A DNA stretch of 27,959 nt from Oscillospiraceae bacterium. Its GTDB lineage: Bacteria; Bacillota_A; Clostridia; Oscillospirales; CAG-272. This document shows, piece by piece, positions 14,936 to 21,633 of the stretch; within the stretch, counting starts at the first letter, position 1, and every line of letters begins with the position of its first letter. The stretch covers positions 1 through 27,959 of the forward strand of contig SVSO01000012.1 of NCBI GenBank assembly GCA_015064195.1, written 5' to 3'. The position numbers and the translations under genes were made by a program. The notes under the pieces are model-generated. The model saw only the letters and a program-made list of their open reading frames with translations. It ran no database searches and was not told where the DNA came from.

Positions 14936-16909
14936 TCAGTGAATGGTACGCGACAGGACGAGCTTTTTCAGATCGTCGCTCAGCCGGTGGAAATATTCGG
15001 AATAGCCGCCCACGCGGATGACGAGATTGCGGTGACGGTCGGGATCGGCCATGGCTTCCTCCAGCATTTCCCGGGAGGTGCAGGTGAGCTGAAGATGCAT
15101 TCCGCCCATGTCCATGTAGCTCTCGATGAGGGAGCGGAGAATGCCGTTGTCAAAGGCGGGATTGACGGTGAGATTGACCACCGGAATGCCCAGCGCTTTG
15201 TCGAGGGCGAGGGAGGTGACACTGCCGAGCAGTGCGGTGGTGCCTTTCACATCCTTGCCGGAGATGGCACCCAGCGATTCACACAGCGGCGCACCGGCAC
15301 ACCGTCCGTCCGGCGTGGCACCGATCTGCTTGCCCGCATCGGCGGCGGTGCAGAACTGGATGGAAGCCGGAAGAAATCCAAGTCCGAAATGGGGCATTTT
15401 GTCATCCAGCAGGGAAAAGATCTCGCCGCTGATGCGGGATGCCATGGCATTGGCGCGGGGATCGTCAACGCCGAAGCAGACGGGATGATGGCGCATTTTG
15501 TGAAGCAGTGCCTCATCTCCGTTGGCAAGTCGCTGTATCAGCTCGGCGGCGGACATGGTTTTATCGCGGAAAATGTAGTCGTCGATGACAAGCATGGCAT
15601 CGATGATGTTGATGGTGCCGGCGAAATTGATGATGCTCCACATATACCGCGCACCGCCGTTGTTGAAATCAAGGCCGTTGTCGATGCAGTCGTCGATGAG
15701 CAGTGTGCGCATGGGCAGAGGATTGTGCAGGGCGCGTTCCTTCTGGGATGCGGCGATCTCGCGGGTGACGGTGTCCACCACTGCGGAAACATCGGCAATA
15801 AATGCGGCATGGAATTCCTCAAAATCTGCCGAATCCGCCAGCTTTTCGGCGATGGTTCTCGTGAGGATGAGGGGCAGATTGATGCCGGCATCCAGCGATC
15901 CTACGTTAGACAGACCGGCCAGCATGGATTCGGTACAGCCGCCGCCGCAGAACCGGTCAAGATCTGCCTGCGGGATCTGCGGAAACCGGCGATGCAGACC
16001 GCCGATGACACCGCGATAGCTGTAAAATGCCGGCTGACCGCCGCTGGAGCGCACCGCATCCAGTGCCGCATCCCACACCTCATCGGGGCAGTTTTCGTCG
16101 ATAAACAGCTCCATCATGGGACGGCGCTTGCCCTTGACGGCGCGCAGACACTGCACGGTCAGCGGACTATAATCCACGCCGAGGGACATGGAGTATCCGC
16201 CGGTGATATCGCAGTTGTCAAACAGCTCGCAAAGCAGCTCCGTCACATCCTCGCCGTTGTAATAGGGCATCAGATCGGATGCCACACAGCCAAGATTGTC
16301 GCAGTTGTCGAGATAAAAGAGAAAGTTGCGGCATACGATGGCTTCATAGATCGTCCGCGCCGGCATAAACGGCAAACGGCGGAGCGCATCGATGAGAGCC
16401 TGATCCGCGCCTGCACTTTGCAGATAGTCCGCGCATCGCTTCACATAAGTGCGGATACCGGCGAGCAGATGGGAAAGACCGCCGCGGAGATCCGCATCCG
16501 CAATTTTTTCAATGCGGGGCAGATAGGATTCAAAACCCTCCGCCGCGATCCGTGCATAATTGGGCATGGAGTGGGTGTACATATTACCCGCCACCGAATG
16601 CTCCCACGGCACGCTGGTGTGATAGCGGTCGAATTCCGAATCAATGGCGGCCGATGCACCAGGGACTTTTTCATCCAGGGCCTCCCGGTTCATCTTGAAT
16701 CCGGTCAGGTAATGGGGGAACAGATTGGTATCAAAGTGCTGACCGCCGGACGGATAGAGATGTCCGCCGGTATAAGGGGGAAGCGCGGCTGTCTCAAAAT
16801 ACCGCCGCAGACCGAGGGCTTTGCGGTAAAACAGTCCCCGCGCCGGTTCTTCAAACAGTCCGGCCGCGAAATATTCTCCTGCGTGATATAAGCTTTCAAA
16901 CAATGACAT
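14936..16909 (-). CDS. Glycyl radical enzyme, CxE (dehydratase/lyase-like) type, substrate unknown
   Basis: A 657-residue glycyl radical enzyme. The C-terminal radical loop is RVGGYSEYF, with Gly635 as the radical site. The active-site loop is GGGCTES, giving Cys325 and Glu327. The CxE motif is seen in diol dehydratases, choline TMA-lyase and arylacetate decarboxylases, while pyruvate formate-lyase has two adjacent cysteines, so this is not a PFL. GATPDGRCAGAPL and NNGGARY are further family signatures. At 657 residues it is shorter than the usual 750-850. The start at 16909 is preceded by GGAGGTGAT, an almost full anti-Shine-Dalgarno match; a longer frame from 16948 has no such site. No microcompartment shell or aldehyde dehydrogenase genes are near. 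The divergent AraC regulator suggests a carbohydrate-derived substrate. Confidence 0.92.
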   Translation of the reverse strand: MSLFESLYHAGEYFAAGLFEEPARGLFYRKALGLRRYFETAALPPYTGGHLYPSGGQHFDTNLFPHYLTGFKMNREALDEKVPGASAAIDSEFDRYHTSVPWEHSVAGNMYTHSMPNYARIAAEGFESYLPRIEKIADADLRGGLSHLLAGIRTYVKRCADYLQSAGADQALIDALRRLPFMPARTIYEAIVCRNFLFYLDNCDNLGCVASDLMPYYNGEDVTELLCELFDNCDITGGYSMSLGVDYSPLTVQCLRAVKGKRRPMMELFIDENCPDEVWDAALDAVRSSGGQPAFYSYRGVIGGLHRRFPQIPQADLDRFCGGGCTESMLAGLSNVGSLDAGINLPLILTRTIAEKLADSADFEEFHAAFIADVSAVVDTVTREIAASQKERALHNPLPMRTLLIDDCIDNGLDFNNGGARYMWSIINFAGTINIIDAMLVIDDYIFRDKTMSAAELIQRLANGDEALLHKMRHHPVCFGVDDPRANAMASRISGEIFSLLDDKMPHFGLGFLPASIQFCTAADAGKQIGATPDGRCAGAPLCESLGAISGKDVKGTTALLGSVTSLALDKALGIPVVNLTVNPAFDNGILRSLIESYMDMGGMHLQLTCTSREMLEEAMADPDRHRNLVIRVGGYSEYFHRLSDDLKKLVLSRTIH

Positions 16910-16934
16910 AAGATCACCTCCGGTTGTTATGGAT

Positions 16935-16943
16935 ATTGTAACA
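16935..16943 (-). promoter_or_regulatory. Possible extended -10 promoter of the glycyl radical operon
   Basis: On the minus strand TGTTACAAT fits an extended -10 element, 26 bases before the start codon. No -35 is recognisable, as expected for an activator-dependent promoter. Confidence 0.4.
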
Positions 16944-16963
16944 TACAATTTTCAAAAATGGTA

Positions 16964-16993
16964 TAGACAATTCACTATAAAATATGGTATAAT
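16964..16993 (+). promoter_or_regulatory. Promoter of AraC regulator 3
   Basis: TAGACA (16964-16969), an 18-base spacer and TATAAT (16988-16993) with the extended TGG. It ends about 20 bases upstream of the ATG. Confidence 0.65.
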
Positions 16994-17014
16994 CATAACC
17001 GAGGGGGTGACTTG

Positions 17015-17815
17015 ATGCGGTATGCGATTTTTTCCTCCCGGCAGGATTTCCCGCCGGGAATCATTCAGATGGGATGCTCCTCCGATCCGTCGGTGACATC
17101 CTACGGGCCGATGGTGCGGCTTGAGTATATCATCCATTATGTGATGGCGGGGAAGGGAAGCTTCAACGGCAGCCCGGTGAATGCCGGAGAAGGATTTTTA
17201 ATCTATCCCGGCCAGAATGCGGTTTACACGGCGGATGCGGAAGATCCGTGGGAATTTTTGTGGGTGATTGCTGTCCGCGATGAAATGCTGCCGTTCATGC
17301 GGGAATGCGGAGCGGATGAGTTGACGCAGATCTTCGCTTACGATTTTGTCGATGAGGTGAAATCGATCAGCGAGTATATCCGCACACACAGCGGGAAGAT
17401 GGCGAGCGCAATGGAGCTTTTGGAGCTGCTTGCCCGGCTCATGAAAAATCACGAAAAGCTGTCACTCCGAAATGCGGAGGAGCGGAATCTGGCGAAGATT
17501 GCAAAGGATTATCTGGATGCCGGTTTCGCGCGGCAAATCACGATCGAGGGACTGACATCCATGCTTGGTGTGAGTCAGCCGTATTTGTACCGGATCTTCA
17601 AGGATGCATACGGAATGGCACCGCGGCAGTATCTGACCGCCGTGCGCATCCGCGAGGCCAAGCAGCTGCTTCTCTCCACCGATATGCGCATTTCTGATGT
17701 GGGATATGCGGTGGGATGTGAGGATGTGCTGATCTTTTCCAAATTTTTTACAAGACAAACGGGAATCTCCCCGTCGGCCTACCGGAGCAGGCGCGGACAG
17801 GGAGATGACAAATAG
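17015..17815 (+). CDS. AraC-family transcriptional regulator 3
   Basis: A 266-residue regulator. The cupin-like sensor (LEYIIHYVMAGKGSFNGSPVNAGEGFLIYPGQ, then DPWEFLWVIAV) resembles those of regulators 1 and 4. Two C-terminal helix-turn-helix motifs follow: IEGLTSMLGVSQPYLYRIFKD, then ISDVGYAVGCEDVLIFSKFFTRQTGISPSAYRS. The ATG follows GAGGGGGTGA by 7 bases; a TTG one codon upstream is less likely. It is divergent from the glycyl radical operon and is its probable regulator. Its stop codon lies only 2 bases from the stop codon of the convergent alpha-galactosidase gene, leaving no room for a terminator between them. Confidence 0.92.
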   Translation: MRYAIFSSRQDFPPGIIQMGCSSDPSVTSYGPMVRLEYIIHYVMAGKGSFNGSPVNAGEGFLIYPGQNAVYTADAEDPWEFLWVIAVRDEMLPFMRECGADELTQIFAYDFVDEVKSISEYIRTHSGKMASAMELLELLARLMKNHEKLSLRNAEERNLAKIAKDYLDAGFARQITIEGLTSMLGVSQPYLYRIFKDAYGMAPRQYLTAVRIREAKQLLLSTDMRISDVGYAVGCEDVLIFSKFFTRQTGISPSAYRSRRGQGDDK

Positions 17816-17817
17816 CA

Positions 17818-19233
17818 TTATTTCTTCAGCCGATAGACCTGTGCGCTGTGGGCATCCGCTTCCATGGTCAGCGTATCTGCGCATCCGAGGTCGGATTTCG
17901 CCCAGACATCCCGGATGTGCATTGGCGCATCGAGAGCGATCTCCTCACGAACCGGCGTGTCGCCTGTGTTGAAGATGGCATAGGCGATGTCGCCGTTTGC
18001 CAGCGTGCGGCGATAGCACCTTACACCGCCGGATTCCGCCGCGAGGGTGGGATAATCGGCGAGGCAGTCCTGATTGATGGCGAGGATCTCCTCATTGCAC
18101 AGCAGATCAAGCTCGAATTCGCTCAGTTTGTCGATGGCAGAGCTTATCTGGATGGGCGATGCGAAAAATGCACGCATGGTATAGGCGAACAGCTTCTCAT
18201 CATCGGTGAGCGACCAATCGTTTTCATCGTGATAGTAGGTCTTGCCAAGCTCCAGCATATCGAGATCATAGAAATGGCCGGGCAGAACATGGGGGCGCCA
18301 TGTATCAACGGTATGGAACAGATGCATCACTCTTTCCCAGCGCGGCTCAGAATCCGAGTTGTCGCGCCATGAGCAGCAGTTTTTCTTCCAGTAAGCCGCA
18401 TAGAACGGGTCGGCATGGACGGTGACACAGAATGCGATCTCCCGCTCGGATACCAGCAGTGCCCGTTTCATATAATCCGCATTGATGCCGTCGCAGGGCC
18501 GCCAGTCGTATTTGAGGTAATCAAATCCCCATTCGGTCCACTGCTTTACGTTGTTTTCCTCCATGCGCTCCGTTCCGATGCCGCCGTTCATGGAGGCAAA
18601 GCGGATGTCCGGCTCGCCCCGTGTGCATCCGGGAATGGAGGGAAGCTCCTCCGGACAGCCCCACGCGGTCAGCATGGGGGTGGAATAGATGCCGCAGTGG
18701 AAGCCCATGCCGTGGAGCTTTTCACACATGGCACCCATATCCGGGAATTTTTCGTTCGGCTGGATGGCATCGTATCTGCCGCCATATTCCTTCTGCCAGC
18801 CTGAATCGATGTTGAAATAGTGGTAGCCGTACTCCATCAGTCCGACATCCGCCAGCTTTTTGGCAGTCTCCTCGGCAAGCTCCTGCGTCACCTTGCTTCC
18901 GAAAGCGTTCCATGTGGTGAAGCCGAGCAGAGGCGTTCGGAGCATATGATCCGGCGCGATCTCCACGGTCATTTCCGATTCGTCGGCACCCAGCGCATTT
19001 TCTGCATGGATCGTCAGTCGGAATGTGCAGTCACAGTCGGATTTTCCGGCGAGAATGCGGCCGTCGAAGGTGAACCCCTCCGGCAGACCGTCCACGGTGA
19101 CGGTGATGGGGCGCGCACCGGTGACGGGAATGCGGTAAAACATGGCCTTCCCGGTGGATGCGCCGAAAACGGACGGCGCGTTGATATGCGGCGCACCGGT
19201 GAAGGGCGCGGCTTTTGCAATTTTTGCTGACAC
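17818..19233 (-). CDS. Alpha-galactosidase-like glycoside hydrolase (GH27)
   Basis: A 471-residue protein. Residues 1 to about 92 form a small Ig-like domain (VDGLPEGFTFDGRIL to EMTVEIAPDH) similar to putative Ig domains found ahead of GH27 catalytic domains. From residue 100 a TIM barrel begins with LLGFTTWNAFG and FNIDSGWQ. DYLKYD contains the expected nucleophile Asp243, and SWRDNSD contains the probable acid/base Asp294. A C-terminal beta domain completes the fold. GH27 enzymes release terminal alpha-linked galactose or N-acetylgalactosamine. No signal peptide is seen, so it is probably intracellular. The start is a GTG at 19233, 8 bases after AAGGAG; a GTG at 19242 abuts that site. It is divergent from AraC regulator 4, with paired 21-bp repeats directly upstream of its -35. 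Confidence 0.9.
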   Translation of the reverse strand: MSAKIAKAAPFTGAPHINAPSVFGASTGKAMFYRIPVTGARPITVTVDGLPEGFTFDGRILAGKSDCDCTFRLTIHAENALGADESEMTVEIAPDHMLRTPLLGFTTWNAFGSKVTQELAEETAKKLADVGLMEYGYHYFNIDSGWQKEYGGRYDAIQPNEKFPDMGAMCEKLHGMGFHCGIYSTPMLTAWGCPEELPSIPGCTRGEPDIRFASMNGGIGTERMEENNVKQWTEWGFDYLKYDWRPCDGINADYMKRALLVSEREIAFCVTVHADPFYAAYWKKNCCSWRDNSDSEPRWERVMHLFHTVDTWRPHVLPGHFYDLDMLELGKTYYHDENDWSLTDDEKLFAYTMRAFFASPIQISSAIDKLSEFELDLLCNEEILAINQDCLADYPTLAAESGGVRCYRRTLANGDIAYAIFNTGDTPVREEIALDAPMHIRDVWAKSDLGCADTLTMEADAHSAQVYRLKK

Positions 19234-19263
19234 AGCGATCACTCCTTTATGGTTGGTGATGCT

Positions 19264-19292
19264 ATTATAGCAGACGCGGCGGGAAAGGTCAA
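19264..19292 (-). promoter_or_regulatory. Promoter of the alpha-galactosidase gene
   Basis: On the minus strand, TTGACC (19287-19292), a 17-base spacer and TATAAT (19264-19269). The nearer 21-bp repeat begins 5 bases upstream of this -35. Confidence 0.75.
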
Positions 19293-19296
19293 TTTA

Positions 19297-19328
19297 AAAA
19301 TCATAGGAAAATATAACAAAATCATAGG
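19297..19328. promoter_or_regulatory. Candidate AraC 4 operator: identical 11-mers at 21-bp spacing
   Basis: AAAATCATAGG occurs at 19297-19307 and again at 19318-19328, identical and exactly 21 bases apart. They lie between the divergent alpha-galactosidase and AraC promoters and directly behind the -35 of the former, where an AraC-type activator would contact RNA polymerase. Confidence 0.7.
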
Positions 19329-19345
19329 TTGATGCCCCGGCGCGA

Positions 19346-19374
19346 TTGACAGACGGTGTGGGCTGTGGTATAAT
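19346..19374 (+). promoter_or_regulatory. Consensus promoter of AraC regulator 4
   Basis: A perfect TTGACA (19346-19351), a 17-base spacer and a perfect TATAAT (19369-19374) with an extended TGG, 18 bases before the start codon. Confidence 0.88.
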
Positions 19375-19392
19375 CGAAGCGGAGGTGATGAG

Positions 19393-20178
19393 ATGGGACT
19401 GTATGCACCTGTGAATTACGACGGCACTGACGGATATCATGTCCGGAGCTTCGGCATTGAGGAGCATTCCGCGCTGGCACATTGGGGCCCGGGCAGGCGG
19501 GGAAGTGCGATCCTCCATTATGTGCTGTCGGGGAGTGGATGGTTCAACGGCCGTCCGGTGGAAGCCGGTCAGGGCTTTTTCATCGATGCCGGACAGTATC
19601 ATGAATACCATTCCTCGGACGAGCGGCCATGGAAATACTTCTGGCTGATGTTTTCTGCGGATTTGGCGAAAAAATACGCGAAACCGTTGGCGGCGGATGG
19701 GGACGGCATCTTTTTCTGCGACATTACACCGGAGCTTCCAAGGCTTCGCGAGGGGATCTTCGCATCCCGTCAGCCTCTCGGCCATCATGAGGCACTGAGC
19801 TGGTTCTTCCGGCTGATGTCCCTCCATACGGACAGCCGTCGTGAGCCGGGAAGTGCGCCGCTTCTCCACATCCGGAACGCCAAGGCATTCATCGAGAGCA
19901 ATCTCGGGCGGCGCATCACCGTGGCGGATGTGGCGGAGGCGATCCACATCAACGAGCGGTATCTGTACAATCTGTTCGTGGAGCATGAGCATACCACGCC
20001 GAAAGCAGTCATCGATGCACAGAAGATCCGCATGGCGGAAACGCTGCTCACCTGCAGTGCGCTGACCGTCAGTGAGGTGGCGCAGGCAGTGGGATTTGCC
20101 GACAGCTGTGCTTTTTCACGATTTTTTACCCGCCACACGGGAATGCCGCCAACGATATTCCGGCGGGATAAACGATAA
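19393..20178 (+). CDS. AraC-family transcriptional regulator 4
   Basis: A 261-residue regulator. The cupin-like sensor reads SAILHYVLSGSGWFNGRPVEAGQGFFIDAGQYHEY, then RPWKYFWLMF, close in pattern to regulators 1 and 3. The C-terminal motifs are VADVAEAIHINERYLYNLFVEHEHTTP and VSEVAQAVGFADSCAFSRFFTRHTGMPPTIFRR. The ATG is preceded by GGAGGTGATGAG. It is divergent from the GH27 alpha-galactosidase and almost certainly controls it through the pair of AAAATCATAGG repeats between them. The inducer is probably galactose or an alpha-galactoside, by inference from the target gene only. Confidence 0.93.
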   Translation: MGLYAPVNYDGTDGYHVRSFGIEEHSALAHWGPGRRGSAILHYVLSGSGWFNGRPVEAGQGFFIDAGQYHEYHSSDERPWKYFWLMFSADLAKKYAKPLAADGDGIFFCDITPELPRLREGIFASRQPLGHHEALSWFFRLMSLHTDSRREPGSAPLLHIRNAKAFIESNLGRRITVADVAEAIHINERYLYNLFVEHEHTTPKAVIDAQKIRMAETLLTCSALTVSEVAQAVGFADSCAFSRFFTRHTGMPPTIFRRDKR

Positions 20179-20205
20179 AAAATCTCCGCAATGCGGAGAT
20201 TTTTT
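20177..20205. terminator. Bidirectional intrinsic terminator
   Basis: AAAAAATCTCCGC (20177-20189) pairs perfectly with GCGGAGATTTTTT (20193-20205) around AAT. It gives a U-tract in both directions, and overlaps the stop codons of both convergent genes. Confidence 0.93.
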
Positions 20206-20575
20206 ATATCATTTTGTTTTTCATATGCCGCTTGATAGCCTCGAAGGATTGATCGCTGATGTCGTGCTCCAGACGGCAGGCATCCTCGGCGGCGGTTTCT
20301 TCATCCACGCCCAGTCCCACCAGCATGGCGGTCAGGATGGTGTGGCGTTCGTAGATCTTCTCGGCGAGCTCCAGCCCCACATCCGTAAGGGTGAGAGTGC
20401 CGTCTGCCGCCATATTCAGATAGCCGCCGTTTTTGAGCAATCCCACGGCGCGGCTGACACTGGGCTTGGAGTATCCCATGTACTCCACAACATCGATGGA
20501 GTGAACATTTTTACGCTCCTTTGACAGTACATAGATCGTTTCAAGATACATCTCGCCCGATTCCTGTAAACGCAC
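20204..20575 (-). CDS. DtxR-family metal-dependent transcriptional regulator
   Basis: A 123-residue regulator with an N-terminal winged helix (VVEYMGYSKPSVSRAVGLLKNGGYL) and a metal-binding dimerisation domain (ERHTILTAMLVGLGVDEETAAEDACRLEHDIS). It lacks the C-terminal SH3-like domain of DtxR, so in length it resembles MntR. The residues at the selectivity positions are Met9 and Cys100, with Glu103 and His104, as in the iron regulator DtxR (Met10, Cys102, Glu105, His106) and unlike MntR of Bacillus subtilis (Asp8, Glu99). An iron(II)-responsive repressor is therefore more likely than a manganese one. The GTG start is 7 bases after AGGAGG. No metal transporter is adjacent, so it probably acts on distant genes. 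Confidence 0.9.
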   Translation of the reverse strand: MRLQESGEMYLETIYVLSKERKNVHSIDVVEYMGYSKPSVSRAVGLLKNGGYLNMAADGTLTLTDVGLELAEKIYERHTILTAMLVGLGVDEETAAEDACRLEHDISDQSFEAIKRHMKNKMI

Positions 20576-20607
20576 GCTGACACCTCCTCACAGATGGCAT
20601 TATAATT

Positions 20608-20636
20608 ATCATACCATAAAAATATGAATAATTCAA
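20608..20636 (-). promoter_or_regulatory. Promoter of the DtxR-family gene
   Basis: On the minus strand, TTGAAT (20631-20636), a 17-base spacer and TATGAT (20608-20613) with the extended TGG. It lies about 33 bases upstream of the GTG start. Confidence 0.7.
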
Positions 20637-20652
20637 GCATTTAAGCGAAATT

Positions 20653-21465
20653 TCAGGGATTCTCCTCTTCTTCGGCTTTCCTTGCGATGTATTCTCTGGG
20701 GGAGATGCCCATCACCTGACGGAATACGCCCGAAAAATACAGAGGATCGCTGTAGCCGGACAGGATCGCCACATTTTTGACTACGTTGATGCCCTGCTCG
20801 ATGAGAAAGACTGCGTGCCGGATGCGGATGCTTTTGAGATAATCGGTGAAGGTACAGCCCACATTCTGGCGGAAAATGCGGGAAATGTATTTGGGATTGT
20901 AGCCGAGGGATTCCGCACAGGATGCCAGCGACAGGGTATTGTCCGTGAAGGCTGTCTCCACCTGATGAAGAACGGCGGCAATGAGAGCTTCTTCGTCGGC
21001 GGGATCAGGCTGCACCATCTGCGAGAAGGTATAGAGCAGCACGCTTTCGCTGATGAGGTCGAGATTCTGACCGCCGGCGCGTCCGATGGCGTTCTGCCAA
21101 AAGGTGATAAGCCCCGAATAGCCGGGAAATATACAGTTGTGGGCATTGATGGCGAAGCGTTCAAACAGCTCGGATGCTCTGCGTCCGCGGAAGCGGATGT
21201 ACATATAAGTCAGCTCACTGTCATCAATGGAAAACGGCGTGCCGGTGAAGGTGAAAAACAGCGTTCCCGGCTCAAGCTCATATTCATGGGAATCGTGACG
21301 GAGCGTTCCGTGTCCGCTGATCGCTAAATACATGGTATCATGGGGATACATACAGATCCGCCCGGAGCAGGCGGCGTTCTGCTCGTAGACAAAGGTGAGT
21401 GTGACCAGCTCCGAATCGATGGGATTGGTAACAAATTTACATATATTTTCCTGATTTGATTTCAT
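20653..21465 (-). CDS. AraC-family transcriptional regulator 5
   Basis: A 270-residue regulator. The sensor half (TMYLAISGHGTLRHDSHEYELEPGTLFFTFTGTPFSIDDS) is a cupin-like domain unlike those of regulators 1, 3 and 4. The C-terminal motifs are LASCAESLGYNPKYISRIFRQNVGCTFTDYLK and VKNVAILSGYSDPLYFSGVFRQVMGISPREYIA. The ATG at 21465 follows GGAGAG; a TTG at 21483 in the same frame is less likely. It is divergent from the EamA/DMT transporter and Gfo/Idh/MocA genes and has a pair of 17-base repeats, 21 bp apart, in the shared region. It is probably their activator and may also regulate itself. Confidence 0.92.
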   Translation of the reverse strand: MKSNQENICKFVTNPIDSELVTLTFVYEQNAACSGRICMYPHDTMYLAISGHGTLRHDSHEYELEPGTLFFTFTGTPFSIDDSELTYMYIRFRGRRASELFERFAINAHNCIFPGYSGLITFWQNAIGRAGGQNLDLISESVLLYTFSQMVQPDPADEEALIAAVLHQVETAFTDNTLSLASCAESLGYNPKYISRIFRQNVGCTFTDYLKSIRIRHAVFLIEQGINVVKNVAILSGYSDPLYFSGVFRQVMGISPREYIARKAEEEENP

Positions 21466-21512
21466 AAAACTCTCCGGCGGCAAAAAAGATCGGCTTGTTT
21501 TCTATATGATTC

Positions 21513-21541
21513 ATTATAGCATAAAAAATCCTCTGTGACAA
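21513..21541 (-). promoter_or_regulatory. Promoter of AraC regulator 5
   Basis: On the minus strand, TTGTCA (21536-21541), a 17-base spacer and TATAAT (21513-21518) with the extended TGC. Confidence 0.8.
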
Positions 21542-21545
21542 TAGA

Positions 21546-21583
21546 AAGTGGAAAAATTCCATATTCAAGTAGAAATATTCCAT
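21546..21583. promoter_or_regulatory. Candidate AraC 5 operator: 17-mers at 21-bp spacing
   Basis: Bases 21546-21562 and 21567-21583 match at 15 of 17 positions with an offset of exactly 21; the shared core is GAAA-n-ATTCCAT. The right copy abuts the -35 of the transporter promoter, and the left copy lies 5 bases behind the -35 of the AraC promoter. Confidence 0.7.
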
Positions 21584-21611
21584 TTACTTTTCGTCCGTTC
21601 TATGCTATAAT
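21583..21611 (+). promoter_or_regulatory. Promoter of the transporter/dehydrogenase operon
   Basis: A poor -35 (TTTACT, 21583-21588), a 17-base spacer and TATAAT (21606-21611) with an extended TGC. A weak -35 next to a tandem repeat is typical of an AraC-activated promoter. Confidence 0.7.
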
Positions 21612-21633
21612 TATGGCACAAGGAGATGAGTTC

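Noticed and set aside
14939..16891. 650-codon open frame on the plus strand opposite the glycyl radical enzyme
   Set aside because: It is an antisense shadow of a GC-rich gene. It has no ribosome binding site and no recognisable domain, while the minus-strand frame carries all family motifs.
14936..16948. Longer glycyl radical enzyme with 13 extra N-terminal residues
   Set aside because: The upstream start has no ribosome binding site and the extension crosses GGAGGTGAT, which perfectly serves the ATG at 16909.
16945..16991. AraC 3 half-sites: ACAATT at 16945 and 16967 (22 bp apart) and ATGGTATA at 16958 and 16984 (26 bp apart)
   Set aside because: The matches are short, the spacings are not 21 bp, and the region is very AT-rich. 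They are no stronger than chance by eye, unlike the repeats at the other three loci.
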